DNA of 64,000 nucleotides, from contig NZ_QKVK01000003.1 of the NCBI RefSeq assembly GCF_003234965.1, positions 434,001 to 498,000 on the forward strand. Reading direction: 5' to 3'. This stretch comes from Aestuariivirga litoralis. GTDB taxonomy: Bacteria > Pseudomonadota > Alphaproteobacteria > Rhizobiales > Aestuariivirgaceae. Shown here piece after piece: positions 43,533 to 52,559 of the stretch; within the stretch, counting starts at the first letter, position 1; each line of letters begins with the position of its first letter. Made by a program: the position numbers and the translations under genes. The notes beneath the pieces are model-generated. The model had not been told where the DNA came from, did not search any database, and saw only the letters and a list, made by a program, of their open reading frames with translations.

Positions 43533-45320
43533 ATGCTGAAGTCATGGCCCGAGACCGCCCACCGCCTGATCGCCGTCGCCATGGGGCGGGAGAAGGCCGA
43601 CATGGTGATCCGCAAGGGCCGCTGGGTGAACGTGCACTCGGGCGAGATCATCCCTGCGACCGACGTCGCCATCGCCGGCGGCCGCTTCGCCTATGTCGGG
43701 CCCGATGCCAGCCACTGCATCGGCAAGGACACCCGGGTGATCGAGGCCGATGGCCGCTATCTCGTGCCGGGCCTGTGCGATGCGCACATGCATGTCGAAA
43801 GCGGCATGGTGACGGTCACCGAGTTCGTGCGCGCCGTGGTGCCGCACGGCACCACCTCGATGTTCATCGACCCGCACGAGATCGCCAATGTGCTGGGGCT
43901 TCCGGGCGTGCGGCTGATGCATGACGAGGCGATGGCCATGCCGGTCAACGTCTTCGTGCAGATGCCCTCCTGCGTGCCCAGTGCACCGGGCCTCGAGAAC
44001 CCGGGAGCGACGCTGGGACCCGACGAGGTGCGCGAGGCCATGCAGTGGCCCAACATCATCGGGCTCGGCGAGATGATGAACTTCCCCGGCGTGATCGCCG
44101 GCGACGACAAGATGCTGGCGGAGATCGCCGCCACCCAGAATGCGGGCAAGACGGTGGGCGGGCATTACGCTTCGCCTGATCTCGGGCTTCCCTTCCACGC
44201 CTATGTGGCCGGTGGTCCTGCCGACGACCATGAGGGCACGCGCGCCGAGGATGCGATTGCGCGCGTCCGCCAGGGCATGCGCGCCATGCTCAGGCTCGGC
44301 TCCGCCTGGTTCGACGTGGCGGCCCAGGTGAAGGCCATCACCGAACAAGGGCTCGACCCGCGCAGCTTCGTTCTGTGCACGGATGATTCGCATTCCGGCA
44401 CGCTGGTGAATGACGGGCACATGAACCGCGTCGTCCGCCATGCCATCGCGCAGGGCCTGAAGCCCATCACGGCGATCCAGATGGCGACACTGAACACTGC
44501 GCAGCATTTCGGGCTGGAGCGCGAGCTGGGATCGATCACGCCCGGCCGGCGCGCGGACCTGATCCTCACCTCCGACATCACCACGCTTCCGATCGAGATC
44601 GTGATCGCGCGCGGGGTCGTCCAGGCGGAGAACGGCAAGCTCATCGCCGATATTCCGGCCTTCACCTATCCGGAAGCCGCCCGCCGCACGATGAACATGA
44701 AACGCTACCTCGCCGCGAAGGACTTTGACCTTGCAGCACCTGCCGGGCGCAACCAGGTGGACGTCCGCGTCATCGGTGTGATCGAGAACCAGGCGCCCAC
44801 CAAGGCCCTGCAGAAGACGCTGAAGGTCCAGTCGGGCCTGGTCGAGATGGACCGCGCAAACGACGTCTGCCAGATCGCCCTGGTCGAGCGCCACAAGGCG
44901 ACGGGCAAGGTGGTGAACGCCTTCGTCTCGGGCTTCGGCTACACCAGGGACTGCGCGCTGGCTTCCACGGTGGCCCATGACAGCCATCACATGATCGTGG
45001 TGGGCACCAACAAGGAGGACATGGCGCAGGCCGCGAACATCCTCAAGGATATCGGCGGAGGACTTGTGCTGGTCTCGGAAGGCAAGGAACTGGCCCGTGT
45101 CGAGATGCCGATCGCCGGGCTGATGTCGGATGAGCGGGCCGAAATCGTGGCGGAGAAGGCCGGCAGGCTGGTCGCTGCCATGAAAGCTTGCGGCTGCAAC
45201 CTCAACAACGCCAACATGCAGCACTCGCTTCTGGCGCTGGTCGTCATTCCGGAGCTGCGCATTTCCGACGAAGGGCTGATCGACGTGACCACCTTCCAGA
45301 AGGTCGACGTTTTCGTCTAG
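43533..45320 (+). CDS. ade: Adenine deaminase (canonical motifs)
   Basis: This 595-aa adenine deaminase hydrolyses adenine to hypoxanthine and ammonia. Predicted metal ligands are all present: H85/H87 (LCDAHMHVES), E180 (GLGEMMN), H211 (GGHYASPDLG), H233 (DDHEGT) and D284 (LCTDDSHSG). FIDPHEIANVLGLPG is the characteristic loop. I chose ATG 43533 since GGAG at 43523-43526 is well spaced; ATG 43521, overlapping the LysR stop, would add four residues. It is probably cotranscribed with LysR, and an HDAC-like gene follows 23 bases later. Confidence 0.9.
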   Translation: MLKSWPETAHRLIAVAMGREKADMVIRKGRWVNVHSGEIIPATDVAIAGGRFAYVGPDASHCIGKDTRVIEADGRYLVPGLCDAHMHVESGMVTVTEFVRAVVPHGTTSMFIDPHEIANVLGLPGVRLMHDEAMAMPVNVFVQMPSCVPSAPGLENPGATLGPDEVREAMQWPNIIGLGEMMNFPGVIAGDDKMLAEIAATQNAGKTVGGHYASPDLGLPFHAYVAGGPADDHEGTRAEDAIARVRQGMRAMLRLGSAWFDVAAQVKAITEQGLDPRSFVLCTDDSHSGTLVNDGHMNRVVRHAIAQGLKPITAIQMATLNTAQHFGLERELGSITPGRRADLILTSDITTLPIEIVIARGVVQAENGKLIADIPAFTYPEAARRTMNMKRYLAAKDFDLAAPAGRNQVDVRVIGVIENQAPTKALQKTLKVQSGLVEMDRANDVCQIALVERHKATGKVVNAFVSGFGYTRDCALASTVAHDSHHMIVVGTNKEDMAQAANILKDIGGGLVLVSEGKELARVEMPIAGLMSDERAEIVAEKAGRLVAAMKACGCNLNNANMQHSLLALVVIPELRISDEGLIDVTTFQKVDVFV

Positions 45321-45343
45321 CCTGCTACCGGGGGATCTGGCCC

Positions 45344-46381
45344 ATGCGCATCTTTCATTCCGACGAACACCGCGGCCATGCCGGCGCAAAGGAGATGCGC
45401 TATGACGAGCTGATCCCCATGTGCGAGAGCCCGGACCGCATCGATACCATCCTTGCCGCATTGCGCGAGCAGGGCCACCGCGACGTCATGCAGGCATCCC
45501 GCTTCGATCTGGCACCTGTCCTGCGGGTCCACACGCCGGGCTTCGTCGATTTCCTGCAACGCTGCTGGCCGCTGTGGGAGGCGGAGTTCGGACCGCGGGG
45601 TTTCGCCACCGCCTACATGTTCGGCATGCGCGGCATGGACCAGGTGCCGAACGGCAGCGTCCATTCCATGCTGTCCTGCTACACCTTCGATGTCTGCGTC
45701 CCCTTCGTTGCCGGAACCTGGGCTGCGATCAGGTCGGCCGTCGACGTCACGCTGTCGGCGGCGCAGCACGTCGCGGATGGGGCGGACGCCGCCTTCGCCC
45801 TGTGCCGGCCGCCAGGCCACCATGCATCGGCCGATCTCGCCGGCGGCTACTGCTACGTCAACAATGCCGCGGTGGCGGCACAGAAGCTGCTCGATGGCGG
45901 CGCGTCGCGCATCGCCATTCTCGATGTCGACTATCACCATGGCAACGGCACGCAGAGCATCTTCTACGACCGGGATGACGTGCTCTATGCCTCGCTGCAT
46001 GCCACGCCGGAGCGCGAATACCCCTTCCTGCTCGGCTATGCGCGGGAGACCGGAAAGGGGCGCGGCGAAGGTTTCAATTTCAACCAGCCACTGCCCCTCG
46101 GCACCAGGATCGACGCCTATCGTCCGGCGCTCGCCACTGCCCTGGCGCGTGTGCGCGCCCATGCGCCGGATGTGCTGGTCGTGTCGCTGGGTGTCGACAG
46201 CTACATCCGCGATCCGGTGGGCGGCTTCGCACTTGAAAGTGACGACTTCCCGACCATCGGGGCCGACATTGCCGCGCTCGGCCTGCCCACCCTCTTCGTC
46301 ATGGAAGGCGGCTATGCCATCGCCGAACTGGGCGTCAACACGGCGAATGTCATCACCGGATTCGCGCAGGCGCGGGGCTGA
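45344..46381 (+). CDS. Histone-deacetylase-family protein (acetylpolyamine amidohydrolase-like)
   Basis: This 345-aa zinc hydrolase of the HDAC superfamily has the catalytic histidine pair in CRPPGHHASADLAGGYCYVN and the zinc-site motif ILDVDYHHGNGTQ (D196/H198). A further aspartate is in GVDSYIRDPVGGF. Bacterial relatives deacetylate acetylpolyamines, which fits the polyamine-type binding protein gene that converges on it 4 bases away. A role on another small acetylated amine, or in purine degradation with the upstream gene, is possible. Confidence 0.84.
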   Translation: MRIFHSDEHRGHAGAKEMRYDELIPMCESPDRIDTILAALREQGHRDVMQASRFDLAPVLRVHTPGFVDFLQRCWPLWEAEFGPRGFATAYMFGMRGMDQVPNGSVHSMLSCYTFDVCVPFVAGTWAAIRSAVDVTLSAAQHVADGADAAFALCRPPGHHASADLAGGYCYVNNAAVAAQKLLDGGASRIAILDVDYHHGNGTQSIFYDRDDVLYASLHATPEREYPFLLGYARETGKGRGEGFNFNQPLPLGTRIDAYRPALATALARVRAHAPDVLVVSLGVDSYIRDPVGGFALESDDFPTIGADIAALGLPTLFVMEGGYAIAELGVNTANVITGFAQARG

Positions 46382-46385
46382 ACCG

Positions 46386-47510
46386 TCAGCCCTGCGTCGT
46401 GACCGCGATCACCTTCTTCATGCGGGCGTCGAGAGCCTCCCAGTTGGCGCCGAAGATCGCCCAGCCCTGAAGGCTGAACAGGTTGAACATGCGCTCCATG
46501 TCGGCATTGGATTTCGGATAGTTCACCCAATGCGCCGGCGCCACGAGGTCGGAGCGCGACATGAAGTCGGTGGAGACATCGAGGAAGCGCTGCTGGGTAT
46601 CCTTCTCGAGCAGGTAGGACTGGAACAGGTCGGCCAGGTCTGCGTGCTTCGTGCCGCGCACCTTCATGAACCAGTTGGTATATGAGGCCGTGCCCTCGAC
46701 AGGAATGGCGGCCGAAAATTCCTCGCCATGGTCCTTGATGAAGCCATAGGCGTCGGCGGAATACATCATTGCCACCTCGGCCTCCTGCTGCAGCATGAGA
46801 TTGGCGAGTTCGGCGCCATCCTTGTACCATTTCGGCATGCGCAGCTTCTCGAGTTCGACGAAGAGCGGCTCCATCTCCGCAGGCGTGCCAAACACTTCCT
46901 CGATGCCGGGCTTGGTCTTGGAGAGGATCGCCGGAATGCACAGGTCCCAGTAGAAGGCGGCTGCATCCATGGTGGTCTTGCCGCGCACCTTAGGGTCCCA
47001 GAAATGGGACCAGCTGTCGGGTCCCAGCCCGGCACTCTTTGCCGTGAGCATCCACAGCGAGCCGCCGCCGAAGGGCACGCCATATTTCTTCGCCTCGCCG
47101 CGCGTCGCATCGAACCACGGGTATATGGCCTCAAATCCCTTGATCTTGCTGCGGTCGGTTTCGAGGAACAGGTTCTCGGCAAGACCGGCCGACGTCGTGT
47201 ACTCGTCGGCGATGGTGATGTCGAAGGGCGGATTGTCGGCGGGTGCTGCCACGATCTGCGACACCATCTGGTCCCAGCCGCCCACCGTTTCGACCTTGGT
47301 GCCGTACTGCGCGTTGAACGGCTCGACCACCGCCTGGCGGAAGCTCAGCTCGTGATTGCCCGACCATGAGACAACGATCAGTCCCTCGCCTTCGAACGCC
47401 GCTTGCGCGCTGGACACCATGGCGCGCCCGACGAGCGCCGGCATGGCGAGGCCGATCGCTGCCTGGCCGAGAAAGCGCCTGCGGGACTTGCTGGTGAGCT
47501 TGGTCGTCAT
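46386..47510 (-). CDS. Polyamine-type ABC transporter substrate-binding protein, orphan paralogue
   Basis: This 374-aa PotD-class periplasmic binding protein has a twin-arginine-type signal (SRRRFLGQAAIGLAMPALVG). The mature part starts AFEGEGLIVVSWSGN. It contains GGWDQMVSQIVAAPADNPPF and WFMKVRGTKHADLADLF, which recur nearly unchanged in the protein encoded at 51341-52468. No permease or ATPase gene adjoins it, so it may share the transporter encoded at 52.6-55.3 kb. It converges on the HDAC-like gene. Confidence 0.85.
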   Translation of the reverse strand: MTTKLTSKSRRRFLGQAAIGLAMPALVGRAMVSSAQAAFEGEGLIVVSWSGNHELSFRQAVVEPFNAQYGTKVETVGGWDQMVSQIVAAPADNPPFDITIADEYTTSAGLAENLFLETDRSKIKGFEAIYPWFDATRGEAKKYGVPFGGGSLWMLTAKSAGLGPDSWSHFWDPKVRGKTTMDAAAFYWDLCIPAILSKTKPGIEEVFGTPAEMEPLFVELEKLRMPKWYKDGAELANLMLQQEAEVAMMYSADAYGFIKDHGEEFSAAIPVEGTASYTNWFMKVRGTKHADLADLFQSYLLEKDTQQRFLDVSTDFMSRSDLVAPAHWVNYPKSNADMERMFNLFSLQGWAIFGANWEALDARMKKVIAVTTQG

Positions 47511-47589
47511 CGGTCTGATCCTTCACAAGTTGAGGGTCGAAAGCCGGATAGGATCACTTCGGCATGGGGCTGGCAAGTCGTGACCTCGC

Positions 47590-48414
47590 TCACCACAGTG
47601 CGCCGCCCGTGATCTGGATGTTTTCCGCGGTAATGCCACGTGCGTCGTCGCGGCAGAGGTAGGCTGCGAGCGCTGCGACCTCGGAGGGCTGGATGATGCG
47701 CTGCTGGGGGTTCGCAGCCGCGATGTCCGCCATGGCGTCCTCCGGCGTGCGGCCCTTGCCCTCGCGGGCCACCAGCTGCGCCACGTTGCGCCGCATCAGC
47801 TCGGTCTCGACCCAGGTGGGCGATATCATCACACAGCTGACGCCGCGCGACGCTCCCTCCAGCGCCACGCAACGGGTGAGTCCGAGCAACCCGGCCTTCG
47901 AGGCGCAATAGGCGGGATTGTCCTTCCAGCCGACGCTGGCGGCGGTGGACCCGATGTTGATGATGCGGCCCCAGCCGCGCGCCATCATCCCCGGCAGCAC
48001 TGCGCGGATCATGCGGAATGAGCCGGTCAGGTTGGTGTCGATGATCTTGTGCCACAAGGCGTCGGAATGGCCGGCGACCGGCTGTTCGGCAGTGGTGCCG
48101 GCGGCATTGACCAGAATGTCGATGGTGCCGCAACGGGCCTCGGCGGCCGCGATGAAGCCGGCAATGCTGTCGTCGTCGCGCACGTCGAGGTGCCCGGCAT
48201 GGACGCGTGCCGCCTCCGTCTCCAGCGACCGTCTCACCCGCGCCACTTCTGCCTCCTCGGGATAGGCCGCGGCATCGCCCAGCCGCGCGCCGCTGCCCAC
48301 ATAGGACCCGACGGCCACATGCGCGCCCTCTGCCACCAGGGCGCGGGCAATGGCATAGCCCTGGCCGGTAAGGCCGCCGGTGACGAGCGCGCATCGGCCG
48401 CGGAGTGAGGTCAT
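47590..48414 (-). CDS. Short-chain dehydrogenase/reductase
   Basis: This 274-aa SDR has the NAD(P) loop ALVTGGLTGQGYAIARALV, the NAAGT strand and the catalytic Ser in NIGSTAASVG. The YCASK motif gives Tyr and Lys. ATG 48414 is the natural family start; the frame is open further upstream without homology. It lies upstream of the orphan binding-protein gene on the same strand (79-base gap), and divergent from a LuxR-type regulator across 169 bases. The substrate is unknown. Confidence 0.85.
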   Translation of the reverse strand: MTSLRGRCALVTGGLTGQGYAIARALVAEGAHVAVGSYVGSGARLGDAAAYPEEAEVARVRRSLETEAARVHAGHLDVRDDDSIAGFIAAAEARCGTIDILVNAAGTTAEQPVAGHSDALWHKIIDTNLTGSFRMIRAVLPGMMARGWGRIINIGSTAASVGWKDNPAYCASKAGLLGLTRCVALEGASRGVSCVMISPTWVETELMRRNVAQLVAREGKGRTPEDAMADIAAANPQQRIIQPSEVAALAAYLCRDDARGITAENIQITGGALW

Positions 48415-48441
48415 GGCAATGGCTCCATCAGTTTCGCGGGG

Positions 48442-48461
48442 CTGCCACCTTGCCGTGGCAG
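48442..48461. promoter_or_regulatory. 20-bp dyad in SDR/LuxR divergent promoter
   Basis: CTGCCAC and GTGGCAG form a perfect 7-bp inverted repeat with a 6-base spacer, 28 bases upstream of the SDR start. Size resembles a LuxR-type box, but the conserved CT/AG spacing of lux boxes is not matched. It could be an operator or an RNA hairpin in the SDR leader. Confidence 0.35.
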
Positions 48462-48583
48462 GCCGGGGCGGCCAGTATGCGGCAGTGCGAACATGGGGTT
48501 CCCGCGGTGCTTGCTTGATGACGGAAAACGCTAGATGAGGTGGCGTCCCGCTGCCATGTGCCCGTGGGTACAGGAGATCATCC

Positions 48584-49366
48584 TTGTCCTCTCTTGCTGA
48601 AGCGGCGCAAGCGCAGGCTCTGGCGGCCGCGATCGACGCCGTAGGCTCCGATGCGCACGTCGACAGGCTGGTCGATGTCATCGGCGGGCTCGTGCCGCAC
48701 GACCTCGTGACGGTGGTGCGCTACTCGCTGAGCGAGCGGCCGGAATTCGTGACCCACCGCAACTACTCAGATGCGATGATCGCGGCCTATCTGGATCGCT
48801 ACTATCCCCATGATCCCTTCTACCGCCAGTGGCGGGAGGAACAGCGGCCTGGCGTCGTTCGCCTGCAGGCCGCGGCGCCGGTCCAGTATGTGTCGGAATT
48901 CCTGGTGCAGTCGGTGATCACCGACGAGCTCGGCGTGCTGCTCGCCGACGGGCCGGGCTGGTGCCTCGGCATCTTCCTCGACCGGCGCAAGGGGCGGTTC
49001 AGTCCGGCGGAAATGTCACGCCTGGAGGCACAGTACCCGGTGCTCGCCGCCTTGCACGGGCTCGACACCCGCTCGCGCCAGCCGAACTTCCGTCGCACCG
49101 CGCAACCTCCGGTGACCGGCCAGCATCCTGCACAATCGCCCGGCGCCGCCGCCCAGGATCGTGTGTGGCCAAGCCTCAGCGCCCGCGAGAGGGACATCGT
49201 CGGGCTCATCCTCGCTGGCCATCCGACAGCCGGGATCGCTGCAAAACTCGGGCTCGCCCGGGGCACCGTCAAAAATCACCGGCGCAGCATCTACACCAAG
49301 CTCGACATCACCTCCGAACGTGAACTCTTCCTGCAATACCTCGATGCAACCCGGCGGCGTTCTTGA
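48584..49366 (+). CDS. LuxR-type transcriptional regulator (possible LuxR solo)
   Basis: This 260-aa protein has an N-terminal sensor region with PHDLVTVVRYSLSERPEF and YYPHDPFYRQWREEQRPGVV. These might be an autoinducer-binding-like or GAF-like fold. The C-terminal LuxR HTH reads SLSARERDIVGLILAGHPTA, then GTVKNHRRSIYTKL. A proline/glutamine-rich linker joins them. The start is TTG 48584 with AGGAG at 48572-48576. No luxI-type synthase gene is in the window, so any signal would come from elsewhere. It lies 67 bases before the desaturase gene. Confidence 0.78.
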   Translation: MSSLAEAAQAQALAAAIDAVGSDAHVDRLVDVIGGLVPHDLVTVVRYSLSERPEFVTHRNYSDAMIAAYLDRYYPHDPFYRQWREEQRPGVVRLQAAAPVQYVSEFLVQSVITDELGVLLADGPGWCLGIFLDRRKGRFSPAEMSRLEAQYPVLAALHGLDTRSRQPNFRRTAQPPVTGQHPAQSPGAAAQDRVWPSLSARERDIVGLILAGHPTAGIAAKLGLARGTVKNHRRSIYTKLDITSERELFLQYLDATRRRS

Positions 49367-49433
49367 CAGGGCGGTTCACGATTCATAACTTGATGAGCAT
49401 CCAGTTTTTTGGATAAGTCTTCAGTGGGGTCTC

Positions 49434-50330
49434 ATGGATCACGCAGCATCGACTGTCCGGCAGGAAGCAGAGGTAGGCCGGCGGCACACGCCGGATTTCG
49501 GCGGCCGCACGCTTCTGCTCGAACTCGAGCTCTTCGCGCTGTTCTTCGTGTCGACCGGCCTCGCCGTCACGGGTGTCATCCCGCTGTGGCTGGGTGCCGT
49601 TGGCAACACCGTGTTTCTCTACGCCCTCTACACGGTGGTGCACGAGGCGGTTCACGCCAACATCAGTTCGCGCCGCAAGAACCTGCGCTGGGTCGATACG
49701 CTGGCGGGCGTCATCGCCTGCGCACCCCTGTGGCTGAACTACCACCAGCACAGACGTCAGCACATGGCACACCATGCCCACACCAACGAGGACGAGGATC
49801 CGGACATCTATGCCCGTGGCAGCTTCGGGGGATGGCTGTTCCTGCGCCTGCCTCTAGCGCTCATCAACTACTTCAACCCCGTGCAGCAATATCGTGATTG
49901 TCGGCGCTTCGGCTGCACCCGCCGCGAATATGCCTTCACTGCCGCCAGCTTCACGGCCCATGCGCTGATCGTGCTGGGGCTCCTGGCGCTTGGCTACTGG
50001 CGCGAGGTACTGTTCCTGTGGTTCGTTCCGTGGTGGATCGGCCAGACGGTGATGCTCACCTTCTTCACCTGGACGCCGCATCACGACCATCACGAGACGG
50101 GCCGCTACCGCAACACCCGCGTGTCACTGTTTCCGCTGGCCAACTTTCTCCTGCAGGGCCAGAACTATCACCTCATCCATCACATGATGCCGGCCATTCC
50201 CTATTACCGCTACAAGCCGGTGTTCGATGAACTGCGGCCCATTCTCGAAGCGAAGGGAGTCCGGATCGAGGGCCTGGTGCCGGATCCGCGCCATGAGCAC
50301 CCGGTGCTCAGCGGCGAAGCACCTCGATGA
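49434..50330 (+). CDS. Fatty acid desaturase family protein (membrane di-iron)
   Basis: This 298-aa membrane-bound di-iron enzyme has all histidine boxes: HEAVH (70-74), HRRQHMAHH (106-114), HHDHH (216-220) and HLIHH (246-250). Hydrophobic stretches around residues 28-67 and 165-212 would span the membrane. The set resembles desaturases and CrtR/CrtW-like carotenoid oxygenases, and it may act on lipids or carotenoids. It follows the LuxR-type gene, and its 3' end overlaps the convergent DMT transporter gene by 23 bases. Confidence 0.83.
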   Translation: MDHAASTVRQEAEVGRRHTPDFGGRTLLLELELFALFFVSTGLAVTGVIPLWLGAVGNTVFLYALYTVVHEAVHANISSRRKNLRWVDTLAGVIACAPLWLNYHQHRRQHMAHHAHTNEDEDPDIYARGSFGGWLFLRLPLALINYFNPVQQYRDCRRFGCTRREYAFTAASFTAHALIVLGLLALGYWREVLFLWFVPWWIGQTVMLTFFTWTPHHDHHETGRYRNTRVSLFPLANFLLQGQNYHLIHHMMPAIPYYRYKPVFDELRPILEAKGVRIEGLVPDPRHEHPVLSGEAPR

Positions 50331-51192
50331 GGCCTGCACTCACGATCAATGCCGTGCCGATGCCCTCGGCAAGGGTGAAGGGCTGACCTGACAGAAATGC
50401 TGCCGACAGCGTGCCGAACAGCACCTCCGTCATCAGCAGGATGCCGACCCGTGCCGAATCGATCCGCTGTGCCGCCCACAGCACCAGGAAATTGGGCGGC
50501 ACGAAGATGATGAGGCCGAGCAGCATGATCCACGGCAGCATCGCCCACAGCTGCCCGGGCGCCGCCAGCGGCAGACCCAGCACTGCGGCGGCAGCGAGAA
50601 TGACGGCGGAGGACAGAAGCCCGCCGAAGGAGAAAGTGAAGACCGGCAACGCCACCCTGCGGGTGGGGCGGTGGAAACTGCGCAGCGTGCCGGCGGCCCA
50701 CAACATGCCGCTGATCAGCGCCAGCCCGTCACCCCAGTTGCGCGGCAGCGGAATGCCCTCCTTCACACCAAGCACCGCGGCGAGCCCGGCGAAGCCCAGC
50801 GCCATCGCCAGCAGCCGGCTGGCGCTCAGCCGCTCTCCCAGGAACAGCCGCCCCGCCAGCGTGCTCCATACCGGCGTGAGGTAGAACAGCAGGATCGCAT
50901 GGACGACGTCGGTCAGCACAAGGCTGACGGTGTAGAGCGAGAATGCCGTGCCCAGCAGCAGGCCGTTCACCGCCTGGTCGGCGAAGCCTTCCCAGGCACT
51001 GCGACGCAGCAGGAACGGCAGGGCGGAGGCCACCGCCATGGCATTGAACAGCAGCGATACCCAGGCGCCGCCAACCCCGGCGGAGCCGAACCAGTGGAGC
51101 GGAACCCAGAACACGCCCCACATGGCGCCGCACAAGGCTACCGCTACGGCAGGCAGGAGATGCGCCTGCGATGTCCGGACTGCGATGGTCAT
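50308..51192 (-). CDS. EamA/DMT-superfamily transporter
   Basis: This 294-aa protein has about ten hydrophobic helices in two EamA repeats. The first repeat contains LLFYLTPVWSTLAGRLFLGE, the usual EamA end motif, and the second VGILLMTEVLFGTLSAAFLS. Such proteins export amino acids or other metabolites. It is divergent from the polyamine-type ABC operon across 148 bases, and its end overlaps the convergent desaturase gene. The substrate is unknown. Confidence 0.83.
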   Translation of the reverse strand: MTIAVRTSQAHLLPAVAVALCGAMWGVFWVPLHWFGSAGVGGAWVSLLFNAMAVASALPFLLRRSAWEGFADQAVNGLLLGTAFSLYTVSLVLTDVVHAILLFYLTPVWSTLAGRLFLGERLSASRLLAMALGFAGLAAVLGVKEGIPLPRNWGDGLALISGMLWAAGTLRSFHRPTRRVALPVFTFSFGGLLSSAVILAAAAVLGLPLAAPGQLWAMLPWIMLLGLIIFVPPNFLVLWAAQRIDSARVGILLMTEVLFGTLSAAFLSGQPFTLAEGIGTALIVSAGLIEVLRR

Positions 51193-51259
51193 GGCGTGCT
51201 TATGCTGGCCCCTGCCGCCCCTTGCAATGTGACTGCGGGCACGTGGCCCGGATATCTTC

Positions 51260-51289
51260 TTGACCGGGTGGGAAAAGCGGTTTGATTAT
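51260..51289 (+). promoter_or_regulatory. Candidate sigma-70-type promoter of polyamine ABC operon
   Basis: TTGACC at 51260-51265 and GATTAT at 51284-51289, 18 bases apart, resemble -35 and -10 boxes. They lie 52 bases before the binding-protein ATG. The rest of the 148-base gap has no gene. Confidence 0.4.
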
Positions 51290-51340
51290 GTCCACACCAG
51301 CCAGGCGCATAAGAACAGAAACGACTCCAGGGAGCAAACG

Positions 51341-52468
51341 ATGAACAGGAATGTCAGCATACTGAGCAAGGGGCGGCGCAGGTTCCTCAAGGGAGCGGCA
51401 CTTGCCGTTGCCATGCCTGCGATCATCGGCAGGGCCTGCGTCAGCACGGCCAAGGCCGCCTTCGAAGGCGAGAGCCTCATCGCCGTGTCGTGGTCCGGCA
51501 ATTATGAGCAGGTCTTCCGCGAAACCGTCATCAATCCCTTCAACGCCAAATACAACACCAAGGCCGAGACGGTGGGCGGCTGGGACCAGATCGTCAGCCA
51601 GATCAAGGCCGCCCCCGCGGATAATCCACCCTTCGACGTGACGGTGGCCGAGGAATATATTTCGTCCTCGGGCCTGGCCGAGAACCTCTACATGAAGACC
51701 GACCGGTCGAAGATCCCGAACCTCGATGCCGTCTACCCGTGGTTCTACGAGACCCGGCCCGACAAGGCGAAGGATTATGGCATTCCCTTCGGCGGTGGAA
51801 CCTGCATGCTGCTCATCCGCAAGAACCTCGGCATTGCACCCGACAGCTGGGGCCTGCTGTGGGACGACCGGCTGGCCGGCAAGACGACGGCCGACAGTGC
51901 GGCATGGTGGTGGACGCTGTCGGTGCCGGCGGTGATGGACCAGACCTCGCCCGGCCTCGACGAGATGTATGACATGAAGACCGCCGAGCCGCTGTTCGCG
52001 CAACTCGACAAGCTCAAGGTCGCCAAATGGTTCAAGGACGGCGCCGAGCAGGCGAACCTGCTGAACCAGGGCGAGGCCGACGCCGCGATGAGCTATTCCT
52101 CCGACGCCTACACCTTCATGACCCAGAGCCCGGACGAGTATTCCGTTGCCGTGCCGAAGGAAGGTGCCTCGGCCTGGGCCGACTGGTACTTCAAGGTGCG
52201 CGGCACCAAGCACAATGATCTCGCCGACCTGTTCATGAACTACATGCTGGACAAGGAAACCCAGGACCGCTTCCTGTCCCAGTCGCTGATCTTCATGGCC
52301 CGCAAGGATGTCACCGTTCCGGCCCACTGGAATGGTTACCCGACGTCCAACGAGGACTATCACAAGATGTTCCAGATCATCACCATGGATGGCTGGGACA
52401 AGATCAATGCGAACTACCAGGCCTATGACGATCGCATGAAGCAGACGATCGCCAGAACGGCCGGCTGA
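51341..52468 (+). CDS. Polyamine-type ABC transporter substrate-binding protein
   Basis: This 375-aa PotD-class protein has a Tat-type signal (GRRRFLKGAALAVAMPAIIG) and a mature start AFEGESLIAVSWSGN. It is a close paralogue of the protein encoded at 46386-47510. ATG 51341 follows a GGGAG site; the frame is open upstream without homology. It heads the operon with an ATPase and two permeases. A perfect hairpin separates it from the ATPase gene. Putrescine/spermidine or a betaine-like amine is the likely ligand class. Confidence 0.87.
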   Translation: MNRNVSILSKGRRRFLKGAALAVAMPAIIGRACVSTAKAAFEGESLIAVSWSGNYEQVFRETVINPFNAKYNTKAETVGGWDQIVSQIKAAPADNPPFDVTVAEEYISSSGLAENLYMKTDRSKIPNLDAVYPWFYETRPDKAKDYGIPFGGGTCMLLIRKNLGIAPDSWGLLWDDRLAGKTTADSAAWWWTLSVPAVMDQTSPGLDEMYDMKTAEPLFAQLDKLKVAKWFKDGAEQANLLNQGEADAAMSYSSDAYTFMTQSPDEYSVAVPKEGASAWADWYFKVRGTKHNDLADLFMNYMLDKETQDRFLSQSLIFMARKDVTVPAHWNGYPTSNEDYHKMFQIITMDGWDKINANYQAYDDRMKQTIARTAG

Positions 52469-52476
52469 TCGCCGCT

Positions 52477-52504
52477 GCCGGGCCCGTGCTGGTGCGGGCC
52501 CGGC
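52477..52504 (+). terminator. Intercistronic hairpin after binding-protein gene
   Basis: GCCGGGCCCG pairs perfectly with CGGGCCCGGC (10 bp) around an 8-base loop, 8 bases after the binding-protein stop. There is no T run. It probably stabilises the binding-protein mRNA and lowers expression of the downstream transporter genes. Confidence 0.6.
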
Positions 52505-52559
52505 CATCCTCTCTCCAGCATGGGTGGCTCATGAAGGTGTATCGGCAAGGGGCTCGCGG

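Noticed and set aside
48442-48461. Classical lux box for the LuxR-type regulator
   Set aside because: The dyad has the right length, but the CT-N12-AG spacing of lux boxes is absent, so it is listed only as an unassigned dyad.
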